A stretch of DNA of 64,000 nt from Delphinus delphis (lineage: Eukaryota > Chordata > Mammalia > Artiodactyla > Delphinidae). A program made the translations under genes and the position numbers. Location: assembly GCF_949987515.2 (NCBI RefSeq), contig NC_082686.1, positions 48,833,559-48,897,558 on the forward strand, given 5' to 3'. The notes under the pieces are model-generated. The model did not search any database. It had not been told where the DNA came from and worked only from the letters and a program-made list of their open reading frames with translations. Positions 34,680-46,119 of this stretch are shown here, piece after piece. Numbering within the stretch: the stretch's first letter is position 1; every line of letters begins with the position of its first letter.

Positions 34680-36356
34680 TAGAATTAACATGAGAACTCT
34701 CCGGTGTAGTAGAAGTAGCAACTGCAGGAAGAAACCACCACCCGCAGGGCTAAGGGAATAAGTAAGCAAAAGACAACATCTTAGAGGAGGGGCCCAGAGG
34801 CTGAAATTCAGATCTTTGAGGAGGTACAGCTGCTGGCTGCAGGGAAGAACAGCACACCAAGCTGCCCATCACCACACTGAAGACAAATTTTGGAAATTCC
34901 TTATTCAACTTGCTCACGAAAAGTCCTGGCAATTTGTAGCCCTTTACCCCTACAAGAATCCATTGTTAGTTAGCAATAATTATTGGTTTTAGTTTTTTAC
35001 TTCTTTTCATTTTCCTATACTTTCCAAATTTCCTACATTGATCCTACATTACTTTGATAATTGGAGAACTGAGTGGGGAGTAGAGGTATCTCTAAGGCAA
35101 ATTAACTGTCATGCTAGGGCTTCAGATACGTGAGAACTTTTTCAGACCAAAGACCTTGGGCTACATCGCAACAGACACCCACTCAATTATTGCACATGGA
35201 CATAGAACTCTTATTCACATCTTGTACTTTTAAAATATAATACAAATGTGCTGTTATAAATATTTTTTGGGTTTTTTCTAAGTATAAGTCCTCTTTGGGA
35301 GCATTTTATCTGTGGTATCCATTGAATTTACATTGCTTAGTATTTAGGGGAAAAAAAAAAACTGTTGTGTACTATGTAAAATATCAAGGATGAGCACTAT
35401 AACTTTACTGCAAGAAGAGTTACCTCTGAATGCTGGTGCATCTATGTCACTGATTGGTATGTCATCCAAATACACCACAAATGAATTTCACTCAGAATCC
35501 AGCATTGTCCTGATCTCATGCTAGTCACACACCTGGAGTTACTTATTTTATTTCTGCTTTTAGAATTCCATGATTAAACCACAGTTGATGTAAAACTTGG
35601 TTAGATCAATAGAAACTATGAATTTACCCATGTAACCATGACTGAAAATAAAACAAAGTTTCTAAGTATTTATGGAATGTATATTATATCCTGACTTTAA
35701 GGAAAAGAGATCAAAACAAGTAGCAGGACACTTACATCAAGTACTGCAAAGAAAGTAATATGGAAAGGAAGTAAGTACTAATTAGATGATAAAATACTTG
35801 CAAATCATTAAAGCAAATCTAACTGAAGATGCAATTGAGAATGGAAAGGGGGGTATATAGGAACACTTTACTTTTCCACTTAGTTTTGCTATGAACCTAA
35901 AACTGCTCTTTAAAAAAAAAAGTTTTCTTTAAAAAAAAAAAAACAAGATGTGAGCAGTGGTTTGACTCAGATTCACAAGGTATGTCTCTTAACCATAAAT
36001 ATAAATAATACTGAGTTGGATAAAAAACTCCCCAAATATTCTAACAACACTGTCGTAATGCTGTGTGTGAATATTAATTTAATCTGTGTATAGACAGTTA
36101 CATACATAACCTTACCAGCAAGTTTCCCAAAACAGGATTTAAGTGGAGTTATATTCTCAAAGGGCCACTTTGAAATGAAAATGTCCCTTTCCCAGGTAAT
36201 TATAAACAGGTGTTTCTTCTCATTCTACCTCATTTGAATTCTACAGTGGGCACTGACTATGAGATGCTCCAAGGAAGAAAACTGGGAATCTTAAGCATGA
36301 ATTTTACTACAGTCCTTGCTTTCTCCAGTAGAGGAACTTAAGAAGCAGCTGCTGAT
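34680..36356. other. Intergenic, no recognised gene
   Basis: Two A-rich tracts (about 35347-35360 and 35908-35943) hint at retroposed pieces. No family could be assigned and no coding signal is seen. Confidence 0.35.
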
Positions 36357-36366
36357 CTGTGCCAAC

Positions 36367-36702
36367 TTTTTATTTTTTTAATATTTTTTAATTTTATTTT
36401 ATTATTCTTTATTTTTTGGGCTGCATTGGGTCTTAGTTGCGGCACGCAGGATCTCCATTGAGGCATGCAGGATCTTTTTTTTCGTTGTCAGCACTCAGCC
36501 TTCTCTCTAGTTGTGGCGCGTGGGCTCTGTAGTTTGCTGCACACAGTCTCTCTCATTGAGGTGCGGGAGCTCAGTTGTTGTGGCGCACACGGGCTTAGTT
36601 GCCCCTCGGCATGTGGGATCTTAGTTCCCTGACCAAGGATTGAACCCATGTCCCTTGCGTTGGAAGGCAGATTCTTTACCACTGGACCACCAGGGAAGTC
36701 TG
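36367..36702 (-). repeat. CHR-2-related SINE
   Basis: A reverse copy ends 'ccactggaccaccagggaagtc'. Perfect 10-base duplications ctgtgccaac lie at 36357-36366 and 36703-36712. Confidence 0.92.
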
Positions 36703-36712
36703 CTGTGCCAAC

Positions 36713-37541
36713 CCTTAAAATAAGGGCTGCTGGTAGTGCCACCATGCTGAAATGGAGAAAGATTTTGATAACAGTGATCTCTTTTCACATACAGAGTTAG
36801 TTACTTTCATTCCTATTGTGATTTCCTTGCTATGGACATAGAGTCATTTGAAAACTCGGAAGCTTCAAGATTAAGAGCAATTTCAGATATTAATCTGGAA
36901 GTAATGTGTGTAAGGCAGAAAGGAAAACAGGGCCAGCATGGGAGCTAGGAAACCAAGATAATGGTAATACACTACATGCATGAGTTTATAAAATCTTAGA
37001 GTAATATGTTAACATTAATTAGTGGTAATGTAATAGAAGTAACAGATCAGAGACATTGCTAAGGAATTCAGTGGTTGAATCAATGATAGAAGAAATGGAA
37101 GCATCCAAATGACTAGAGGTCTGGACCTAGGTACCTAGGAGAATGGTAGATGTTAAAGAGGAAAAAAATTGACAAATATATACAGGATAACTTTTAAAGT
37201 TTAAGAAAAACCTCCAGCCAGAATTTAGGAAAGCAGATGATGACAGAAAATCCACAGAGGGTTTTCAAGGGGAAATGGGGTCAACATGAGGCCTAATTAT
37301 ATTGGGTACCATTGGTGTGGGAGTTGATAAATCTGCCTCTTTTTTCTGTTTTCACATCTGTTGAAAAGGATGATATGTATCTGAACTTACACAGCCTACA
37401 GTTCATGCATGAAGTGGATGCCTGTGAAGTAGAAGACATTGTGCCAAGAACTTTAATGTGATGTCTAGGCTAACTACTAAAATAACAGTTCAAAGAATAC
37501 ATAACTCACAAGCTAACGGGAGGAGGGGAATGGAGTGTTTT
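36713..37541. other. Intergenic, no recognised feature
   Basis: Mixed AT-rich sequence, no open frame or repeat identified with confidence. Confidence 0.35.
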
Positions 37542-37556
37542 AAAAAGGCAGAAAAG

Positions 37557-37770
37557 TAGGTACTTCCTTGGTGGTCCAGTGGGTAAGACTCCACGCTCCC
37601 AATGCAAGTGGGCCCGGGTTCGATCCCTGGTCTGGGAACTAGATCCCACATGCATGCTGCAACTAAGAAGCCTGCATGCCACAACTAAAATCCTGCATGC
37701 CACAACTAAGACCTGGCGCAGCCAAAATAAATAAATAAGTACTTTTGTAAAAATAAGTAAAAATAAAACA
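37557..37770 (+). repeat. CHR SINE, ~170-base 'tgcatgctgcaactaag' subtype
   Basis: The body reads 'gggaactagatcccacatgcatgctgcaactaag..gacctggcgcagccaaaataaataaataag'. A 15-base duplication, taaaaaggcagaaaag, flanks it at 37541-37556 and 37771-37786. Confidence 0.92.
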
Positions 37771-37952
37771 TAAAAAGGCAGAAAAGGAAAAGAAATGTAG
37801 AACAGGCAGGACCGAAAACAAAGCAAATTAAAATGGCAGATTTATATGCAAATATGTCAGTAATTATGTCATGTTTTATAACTGGACTAAATATTCCCAT
37901 GAAAAGACAAAGATTGGTGGCCTGGACCTTTTTTTTATAAAGACAACCATAG

Positions 37953-38071
37953 GGAATTCCCTGGTGGTCCAGTGGTTAGGACTCCATGCTTCCACTGCAG
38001 GTGGCAAGGGTCCTATCCCTGGTCAGGGAGCTAAGATCCTGCATGCTGCATGGAGTGGCCAAAAAAAGAAA
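37953..38071 (+). repeat. CHR-1-type SINE, short form
   Basis: Target-site duplications aaagacaacc(a/g)ta lie on both sides. The body reads 'gggaattccctggtggtccagtggttaggactcc'. Confidence 0.92.
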
Positions 38072-38395
38072 AAAGACAACCGTATACTGTTTACAACAGA
38101 CATACCTTAAGTATGAGGATATGAACAGGTTGACAGCAATAGGATGGTAAAATGTACCACATGAATACCAAAAAAACTGATGTAGCTCTTGTAATTTCAG
38201 TCAAAAAAGACTTAAATCCAGGAGCATTACCAGAGGCACTTTACTTTATCCTTTCATAATGATAAAAGGTTCAACTCACCAGGAAAACAATTCTATACAA
38301 TATGCAACTAATAATAGCTTCAAGCTGTATAAAGCAAAAATTGCCAGAATTAAAAGCAGAAGAAATAGCAAATACACGTTCATACAGAGATATTA

Positions 38396-38729
38396 ATTTA
38401 TTTATTTTTGGCTGCTTTAGGTCTTGATTGCTGCACACAGGCTTTCTCTAGTTGCAGCCAGTGGGGGCTACTCTTTATTATGGTGCACGAGCTTCTCATT
38501 GCTGTGGCTTCTCTTGTTGCGGAGCACAGGCTCCAGGCGCGTGGGCTTTAGTAGTTGTGGCATGTAGGCTCAGTAGTTGTGGTTTGTGGGCTCTAGAGCG
38601 CAGGCTCAGTGATGTGGTACATGGGCTTAGCTGCTCCACGGCATGTGGGATCTTCCCGGACCAGGACTCGAACCCGTGTCCCCTGCATTGGCAGGCGGAT
38701 TCTTAACCACTCTGCCACCAGGGAAGTCC
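38396..38729 (-). repeat. CHR-2-type SINE, long form
   Basis: A reverse copy runs from 'tttatttttggctgctttaggtcttgattgctgc' to 'ttaaccactctgccaccagggaagtcc'. Confidence 0.92.
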
Positions 38730-38944
38730 CCATCCATTTACTTTTAATCTAGTTGTATCTCTGAATCTAAAGTGTGTCTCCTGTAGACAGCATACAGTTG
38801 GATCATGGTTTTATTTTTTTTTTAATCCTGCCTGACAACCTCTGCCTTTTGATTGGATTGTTCAGTCTATTTGCATTTAATGTTTTATTGATGTATTTGT
38901 ATTTTTGTATGCCATTTTACTTTTTTTCCTTTTTTTATATATAC

Positions 38945-39293
38945 ATGTATTTATTTATTTATTTACTTATTTTTGGCTGCGTTGGGTCTTCGCTGCTGTA
39001 TGTGGGCTTTCTCTAGTTGCGGTGAGTGGCGGCTGCTCTTCGTTGCGGTGCACAGGCTTCTCATTGCAGTGTCTTCTCTCGTTGTGGAGCACGGGCTCTA
39101 GGCGCGCGGGCTTCAGTAGTTGTGGCTCACGGGCTCAGTAGCTGTGGCTCACAGGCTCTAGAGTGCAGGCTCAGTAGTTGTGGCGCACGGGCTTAGTTGC
39201 TCCGCGACATGTAGGATCTTCCTGGATCAGGGATCGAACCCGTGTCACCTGCATTGGCAGGTGGATTCTTAACCACTGCGCCACCAGGGAAGA
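38945..39293 (-). repeat. CHR-2-type SINE, long form
   Basis: A reverse copy from '(ttta)n ttatttttggctgcgttgggtcttcgc' to 'cactgcgccaccagggaagacc'. It is inserted in L1 with 'ttacttttt'-like flanks. Confidence 0.92.
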
Positions 39294-39853
39294 CCCTTAC
39301 TTTTGTTTTCTATATGTCGGGTTTTTTGTTTGTTTGTTTGTTCCTCTATTCCTCCCTTACTGCTTTCTTTTGTATTGAGTGAATATTTTCCAATGTAGCA
39401 TTTTAATTTCTTTAATGATTTTTTCTTTTTTGTTTTTAGTGATTGCTCTAGGGTTTACCATATACACTTTAACTTATCAGAATGAGCTTCAGATTTATAC
39501 TGGCTTAGTTTGTTATATATAGAAACGTTAATCCTATATAGCTCTACTCTGTTCCCTTGTCCCCCTTTCTGTGGTCCTGTTACACTTGTTACATCTATTA
39601 ATGTTACAACCCCGACAATACATTAATATAATTATTACTTTACCATCCACAGCCACTCCCTTATCCAATACCGTTTTGCTCTTACCTCCTTTGTGTTGTT
39701 ATTGGCATATATTTTACACATATATTACATTTCTGTATGTTATTGGCTCAGTAATACATTCTACACATTACTTTATACAACTGCTTGTTAAATCAATTAA
39801 GGGAATAAAGGAGAATAATTGTGCATACAACCTGCTATAATTTCAGAACTACC

Positions 39854-40188
39854 AGACTTCCCTGGTGGCGCAGTGGTTAAGAATCTGCCTGCCAGTGCAG
39901 GGGACACGGGTTCGACCTCTGGTCCGGGAAGATCCCACATGCTGCAGAGCAGCTAAGCCTGTGCACCGCAACCACTGAGCCTGCTCTCTAGAGCCCACGA
40001 GCCACAACAACTAAGCCCACATGCCACAACTACTGAAGCCCACGCACCTAGAGCCCGCGAGCCACAACTACTGAGCCCGCGTGCCTAGAGCCCGTGCTCT
40101 GCAACAAGAGAAGCCACCACAATAAGAAGCCCATGCACCACAACAAAGACCCAACGCAGCAAAAAATAAATAAATTTATTTTTTAAAA
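39854..40188 (+). repeat. CHR-2-type SINE, long form
   Basis: A 13-base duplication tttca(g/t)aactacc flanks it at 39841-39853 and 40189-40201. The body is complete. Confidence 0.94.
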
Positions 40189-40600
40189 TTTCATAACTAC
40201 CTTTACTGGTGCTCTTTGTTCTTTTATGTGAATCTGAATTACCATCTGAGTTCAGTTGCTTTTGGCCTAAAGAATTTCCTGTAAGTATTTCTTATAAAGT
40301 CAGGTCTGTTACAACAAATTCTCTCAGTTTTTGTTTATCTGGTAAAGTAATCTCACTTTGGAAACATAGCTTCTCTGGATGTAAGGTTCTTGGTATACAG
40401 TTTATTCCTTTGAGTACTTTGAATAAGTTATCTCACTGCTTCTGTCTTCTGTTGTCCTGCTGAGATGTCATCTGTTATTGGGGTGCCTTTGTAAGTGACA
40501 AGTTGTTTTTCTCTTGCTGCTTTTAGTTTTCTCCTTGTCTTTGACTTTCAGCATTTTTAGTATGATGAGTCTGTTTGTGGATCTTTTTATGTTTATTCTT

Positions 40601-40715
40601 TTTTTGGGGCTGCGCTGCGCAGCCTGGTGGATTAGTTCCCCAAACAGTGATTGAACCCGAGCCCCCTGCAGTGGAAGCGTGGAGTCCTAACCACTGGACT
40701 GCAAGGGAAGTCCCC
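40601..40715 (-). repeat. CHR-1-type SINE, short form
   Basis: A reverse copy ends 'ccactggactgcaagggaagtcccc'. Degraded duplications around 'tgtttattct' lie on both sides. Confidence 0.88.
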
Positions 40716-41093
40716 TCTTTCTGTTTATTCTGATTTGAGTTCATTAAGCTTCCTGGATGTGTAGGTTATTATTTTTCAATAAATGTTGGAAGTTTTCAAT
40801 TATTATTTCTTCAAAAAATTTTTTTTTTGCTTCTCTCTTCTCTCCTTCTAGGACTCCTATTATGTATATATTAGTACATTTTATTATGTCCCACATTTCT
40901 CTGAGGCTCTTCATTTTCTTCATCGTTTTTCCTCTCTGTTCTTTGGTTTGCATGATCTCTGTCCATCTATCTTGAAGTTCCTTTCTTTTAGTTAGTTTAC
41001 TTTTCAACTCATTTTATTTGGTTCTTTTTTTCCTTTTTCTTTATTCTCTATTTGAGGTGATATATGTACACCTTCCTTTGCTTGTTTAGTCAC

Positions 41094-41490
41094 TGTTGCT
41101 ATGGACTGAATGTCTGTGTCCGCGCTACCCCCACCCCAACCCAAATTCATATGTTGAATCCCTAACTCCCAGTGTGCCTGTAGTTGGAGATGCGGCCTCA
41201 AAGGAAGTAACTACAGTTAAAGGAGATCATAAGGGTGAGGTCCTGATCAGATAGAATAACTGTCCTAATAAGATGAGATACCAGAATGTTCTCTCTAGAA
41301 GAGGTCCTGCGAGCCCACAGCAAAATGGCAGCCACCTACAAGCCAAGAGAAGAGGACTCCGAATGAAACCTACCTTGCCAGCACCTTGATTTTGGACTTA
41401 CCAGTCTCCAGAACTGTGGGAAATAAATTTCTGTTGTTTAAGCCACCAGCCTGTGGTATTTTGTTATGACAGCCCAAACAGACTAAGACA
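41094..41490 (+). repeat. MLT1/MST-type MaLR solo LTR
   Basis: The LTR starts TGTTGCTATGGACTGAATG and ends AACAGACTAAGACA, with 'ccagaactgtgggaaataaatttctgttg' inside. The flanks gtcac and gtggc look like a decayed 5-base duplication. It interrupts the L1 fragment. Confidence 0.85.
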
Positions 41491-42004
41491 GTGGCTTTCT
41501 TTAGTTCTGTTTCTTTAAATCTGTCAGGTGGTTACTCTCACAGGCAGTTTCTGTTGCCTACTTTTCCCCCAGTGTATGGGGAATATTTTCCTGCTTCTTT
41601 GCATACTTTGTAATTTTTTGTTGGAAACTAGACGTTTTACATAACATATTGTAGAAAGTCGGGGTACTGATCCCATGCCCCCTCCCTTCCCAAGGCTTGG
41701 TTATTGTTTTTTGCTTGTTTGTTTGTTTAGTGAATAGCTGGATTATTTTAGTGGTCTATTTTCCCTCCAATAGTCTAAGCCTCTGATTTTTCTCAGTACG
41801 CCAAGTCACCTTGGGATGACAGTTATTTTAGTACTGTTCTCTTCCTCTGTTTCCATGATCACATGAGCTGTTAAACTCCATTAATTGCTGGCTAATTGCT
41901 CATTTGTTTTGAATAATACCCTGGGATTAGATTATTAGAGAAATAATTTGGTGTTCAAACAAGCTAATCCAGTCAAACTCTGGTTCCTTTGCAATAATAA
42001 TTTC

Positions 42005-42342
42005 CTTTTAAAAAATATTTATTTATTTATTTATTGGCTGGGTCGAGTCTTATTTGCGGCACGAGGGCTCTTCATTGCAGTGTGCAGGATTCTCTCTAGT
42101 GTGGTGCGTGGGCTCTCTAGATGTGGCCCATGGGCTCAGTAGTTGCGGTGCGTGGGCTTCTCTCTAGTTGTGGTGCACAGGCTCTAGAGCACGTGGGCTC
42201 TCTAGATGTGGCTCAGTAGTTGTGGTGCATGGGCTTAGCTGCCCTGCATCATGTGGGATCTTAGTTCCCCGACCAGGGATCAAACATGCATCCCCTGCGT
42301 TGCAAGACAGATTCTTACCCATTGGACCACCAGGGAAGTCCC
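42005..42342 (-). repeat. CHR-2-related SINE
   Basis: A perfect 15-base duplication, tgcaataataatttc, lies at 41990-42004 and 42343-42357. The reverse body ends 'ccattggaccaccagggaagtccc'. Confidence 0.94.
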
Positions 42343-43091
42343 TGCAATAATAATTTCTGAGGTCAGTGTTTGATATTCATTCTGATTCCAAGAGGGTTCC
42401 CCTCAGCTATCTTTTTCCCTAGTTCTCTCCTACAAACCAGCAGGCCTACAGTTTATCCTATATCTTGAGTCTCCTCTCAATTGCTTCAATAGGCCTCAAT
42501 ATCCTCAGACTCAGTTGCAAATGCAGTCAGCCCTTTGGGAAGAGATTAGGAGCTTTTGACAGTCTGCTTCTACTTCCAGGCAAAGTCTCTGCCAGGATTC
42601 TGGAACTGGAGGTGAAGACCATGGCAAGTTTCTGAGTGACACCCCTTCTCTGCAAGCTGAGTTCTTGGCCAAGAAGTGGCTGCAGCCTGAGGTCTTCTCG
42701 GCCTTCCTCTCCTGTCACGGAACCGCCAGTTCATGAACAGAGACAAGGGCGGGCACGGCCTCTGTCTTCTCAGCTCACTTGGCCCAACGTAGAACCTCTG
42801 TTCCACAGGTGGGAGCTGGGTGGAAGAAGGAACCCCCAGAGGTTCCTTCCTGGTTGAGAAGGAACCTCTCAACCACACTTGCTCAGGCCTTATCTCAGCA
42901 ACAGGTAGCTGGGAAAAGGACGAGAAAAACTGACGGGCTGGACTTCCTGGGAGGACCACCCTGCAACCGGGAGCTGATGGGAGAGGGAGCCTGATATTCT
43001 AGGATGCAGCAGTCTGGCGTGGCGTTGCCACCTTACTGAGCTGAGACAGGGAAGGGAAGGAGTGGTCTTTGTTCAAATACCACAGGCGCAG

Positions 43092-43261
43092 GGCTTCCCT
43101 GGTGGTGCAGTGGTTAAGAGTCCATGCTCCCAATGCAGGGGGATCGGGTTCGATCCCTGGTCAGGGAACTAGATCTCACATGCATGCCACAACTAAGGAG
43201 CCCACCTGCCACAACCAGGACCCCGTGCAACCAAATATAAATAAATAAATAAATATTAAAA
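43092..43261 (+). repeat. CHR SINE, ~170-base 'catgcatgc' subtype
   Basis: It reads 'gggcttccctggtggtgcagtggttaagagtcc' through 'cgtgcaaccaaatataaataaataaataaat', with 'accacag' on both sides. Confidence 0.9.
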
Positions 43262-43284
43262 AAACCACCACAGACACTTTTTAA

Positions 43285-43625
43285 AAAATTTATTTTATTG
43301 AAGTATAGTTGATTTACAATGCTGTATTCATCTCTATTGCACAGCAAAGTGATTCAGTTTTACATACATATATACATTCTTTTTCATGTTCTTTTCCATT
43401 CTGGTTTATTACAAGATATTGAATATAGTTCCCTGTGCTATACCGTAGGACCTTGTTGTTTATCCATCCTATATATACTATCCCTAACTACCACTCTCCC
43501 TCCTCCACCTCTCCTCCCCCTTGACAACCACAAGTCTGTTCTCTATGTCTGTGAGTCTTTTTCTGTTTCGTAGATAAGTTCATTTGTGTCATATTTTAAT
43601 TCCACATATAAGTGATATCATATGC
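43285..43625 (-). repeat. L1 3' end fragment
   Basis: Reverse 3' UTR wording: 'ttattgaagtatagttgatttacaatgctgta', 'gaatatagttccctgtgctataccgtaggacctt' and 'tctatgtctgtgagtctttttctgtttcgtagataag'. Confidence 0.85.
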
Positions 43626-44427
43626 AAATACCACAGACTCTTGCCTTTCTTAGTGAATTCTCATAGATTCTTCTTGAATAGATGTTCCTCATTTGCTGTT
43701 TGCCCTTAGGACTATTTACAGACCCCTTAAATAGTTGTTTTTGTTTTCACAATTTTACAGTTTCGTTGGGAAACATATCGGCAGAGTACCTCATCTGTCG
43801 TACCAGAAGTCAATCCTCCAACTCATTTAAAAGATAATTTTATCTTGAAACAATCTCAAGCTTACAGAAAAATTACAAGTAGAATAAGTTTTGAGACATT
43901 TGAGAGTAACTTATCAACCTGATGTCACATCACATCTGAATTAAGTATTCTTATGAATAGGCACATTCTTTTACATAACTGCATACAGCCAGGAAATTAA
44001 CATTGATAGGATACCACCATCTAATCTTTTTACCGCTTTCAAGTTTCACCAATTGCCTTACAGCAAAATAATCTGGTTCAGAATCATGTACTGCATTGTT
44101 GTCAGGTCTGGTTAGTCACCTTTAGTCTGGTACAGTTCTTCAGTCTTTGTGTGTGTGGGTGTGTGTGTGACCTTGACACTTTTGAATATCACAGGCCAGT
44201 TACTTGGTAGAATATCCCTCAATTTGGGATTGTCTAATGCTTCCTCATGATTAAAGTTATGCATTTTTGACAGAAATATCACATGATGTTATATTCTTCT
44301 AATTGCATTCTATATAAGTGGTACACAATTTTGATTTATCCTATTACTGACCATGATCACTTTGATTACTTAAGGTGTCTGTCAGACTTCTCCCCCATGA
44401 AGTTTCTCTTTCCTCCTTTGTAATATT

Positions 44428-44715
44428 TTTTTATAAGCTAATGTATTTTATTTAGACCTCCAAATAGCTTTTTTTAAAGAATTATTGAGGTATAAAACTC
44501 ACCCATTTTAAGTGTACATTTCTTTTTTTTTTTCACAACTCACACACACACACACTGTATTTTATTTTTACAAGAGATAAACTGACACCAAGCATTGTAA
44601 ATGGATGACCACAACAAAAGCAACAATGATTGCAATCACCAAACACGAAACACACTCACACTATGTCATAATATTGACATTCAGTCCAGGAATCCTCCAC
44701 TGTAACAGCTCCCTC
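44428..44715 (-). repeat. Retroposed mRNA 3' end of unknown origin
   Basis: On the minus strand, non-repeat sequence runs from 44715 down to an AATAAA (complement of 44561-44566). About 25 bases later a poly-A tract follows (complement of 44522-44533), the spacing of a processed transcript end. A further A-rich L1-like piece extends to 44428. The 14-base word tcctttgtaatatt lies at 44414-44427 and 44716-44729, like a target-site duplication. The source gene was not recognised and no coding part is visible. Confidence 0.5.
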
Positions 44716-44793
44716 TCCTTTGTAATATTAATAAGTATTTTGTGGGGGAAACTATGGGAATGTCCTGCTCCTCTTCAACTTTACAATTTATTC

Positions 44794-44977
44794 CTTTTAA
44801 AAAAATATTTATTTGGTTGTGCTGGATCTTAGTTGCAGCAGGCGGGCTCCTTAGTTGTAGCATGCAAACTCTTGGTTGCGCCAGGTATGTGGGACCTACT
44901 TCTGTAACCAGGGATCGAACCCGGGTCCCCTGCATTGGGAGCAGAGTCTTATCCACTGTACCACCAGGGAAGTCCCT
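44794..44977 (-). repeat. CHR SINE, 'ggctccttagttg' subtype
   Basis: Perfect 10-base duplications caatttattc lie at 44784-44793 and 44978-44987. The reverse body ends 'ccactgtaccaccagggaagtccc'. Confidence 0.93.
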
Positions 44978-45006
44978 CAATTTATTCTTTCATTTATTTG
45001 TATTAC

Positions 45007-45566
45007 TGTTTGTGAAGAAAAGACTAATACAGCAGGTCTGAGCCTGCTACCTTAGAGTCCTGCTAGGAGGACTGTTAAGGCCAAAGTTTGACCTTTGGCT
45101 GGCAATTGGAAACTTGACTGGTAAACAGTTCCCTACACTGATACAAAACCTTTCTTAAAAAGTGTGGCTCTCTGTGCTTAAACTCCTTATGCAAACAGTG
45201 TGGTTTATGCTGAACAACTGCTTTCCTTCCCGGAGTCTGGAATTTTGGAATGTGCTATGCAGAGGGTGCCTATGTGACCAGCACCAGTAAAAACTTTGGG
45301 TTCTGAATCTCTAATGAGCCTGCTGATAGATAACACTCCACACGTGTGCTGTCACAACTCATTGCTGGAGGAATTAAGCATGGCTCCACTGGGGTTCTTG
45401 GAAACTTACGCTTGTTTCCTCTGGACTTTGCCTTTTCCCTTCACTGATTTTGTCTTATATCCATTCTCAGTAATAAATCATAGCCATGAGTGTGTGTATT
45501 TGCTGGTTCCTGTGAGTGCTTTTAGTGAATCACTGAACCTGGGGATGGTTTTAAGGACTCCTGATA
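45007..45566 (+). repeat. LTR-like element with polyadenylation signal (ERV type, tentative)
   Basis: It starts TGTTTGTG and carries an LTR-style 3' part: 'gtgctgtcacaactcattgctggaggaattaagcatggctcc', 'cagtaataaatcatagccatgagtg' (AATAAA at about 45471) and 'agtgaatcactgaacctggg'. It interrupts an L1 fragment that resumes at 45567. There are no viral genes; the family was not assigned. Confidence 0.55.
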
Positions 45567-46119
45567 GTGGACTTACGATTTCCTATTTTCTTTGATGGTG
45601 TATAATCTGTTACTCTCATTATTATTATGCTCACTCAATTTGCCATGATTTGGCCAGTAGAAGTCCCTTCGAGGACTTCTGTGCCCTGTTGACATGTCCC
45701 CATCATTCTCTGAGCATCTAACTTGCTTTCTGACAGAAGATTTTCCAGACTCGTTTTGTACTTTTCCTGACCCAGCCCTGAAATTAGCCATTTCCCCAAG
45801 AAGCCCTAGTTTGTTCTATTGGGGAATGGCTTTTAGAAACCAATACTTAGTACTAGGTGTAATCATTTCTGGTGGGTATCACTGCTCCCAGGCCATCTCA
45901 ATAAACAACTAGAGAATACATGCGTGTATACACGAACACTTATATACATATACACGCATTTACATAGCATTTGTGTCTGACAACTACCAGTTTAACCAAT
46001 ACTTCACATTTCATCATCTCCTTTTCTACCTTTGCGACGCCCTTCTCCGACAGCAAAAATGCTGGTTTTCAATATCCTTAGTGTTTACGTATTTCATCCT
46101 CTCTATATAACCAATCTCC

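Larger units (their letters stand above)
30960..34680 (-). repeat. Large L1 fragment (3' UTR and ORF2 end)
   Basis: Read on the minus strand it is the last part of an old L1. Reverse 3' UTR wording lies at 31000-31860 ('aggccaattatttgtagatctcccaatttgggatttccc') and 32880-33200 ('atttccaatgttttgccattacaatgctg'). Reverse transcriptase-end wording lies at 33990-34640 ('gtgagatcaagatctaattttag', 'ggtatccttgtctttttctcagtggaaat'). It is frame-broken throughout and interrupted by the SINE at 33241-33590. Open frames here are not genes. Confidence 0.75.
38736..43075 (-). repeat. L1 fragment reaching toward its 5' end, heavily interrupted
   Basis: Minus-strand L1 wording appears in order. ORF2 start region: 'gtagacagcatacagttggatcatggtttt' (38785). 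Inter-ORF and ORF1 region: 39400-39840 and 40240-41050 ('gttggaagttttcaattattatttcttcaaa'). Beyond the MaLR insertion, a 5' region is seen: 'tttgttggaaactagacgttttacataacatattgtag' (41618), then a GC-richer stretch at 42540-43070 that I take for the L1 5' UTR. Insertions: SINEs at 38945, 39854, 40601 and 42005, and an LTR at 41094. It has no intact reading frames. Confidence 0.6.
43850..46080 (-). repeat. L1 3' region fragment with several insertions
   Basis: Reverse L1M wording ('ccagttacttggtagaatatccctcaatttgggattgtctaatgcttcctcatg', 'cccatgaagtttctc', 'tgacatgtccccatcattctctgagcatctaacttg') is cut by a retroposed insert (44428-44715), a SINE (44794-44977) and an LTR-like block (45007-45566). 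Confidence 0.7.

Noticed and set aside
38452..39378. Several cysteine-rich open frames on +
   Set aside because: They translate reverse-oriented CHR-2 SINEs (38396-38729 and 38945-39293), not genes.
42570..42959. 129-codon minus-strand frame in GC-rich sequence
   Set aside because: No recognisable domain; it lies where an L1 5' UTR is expected.
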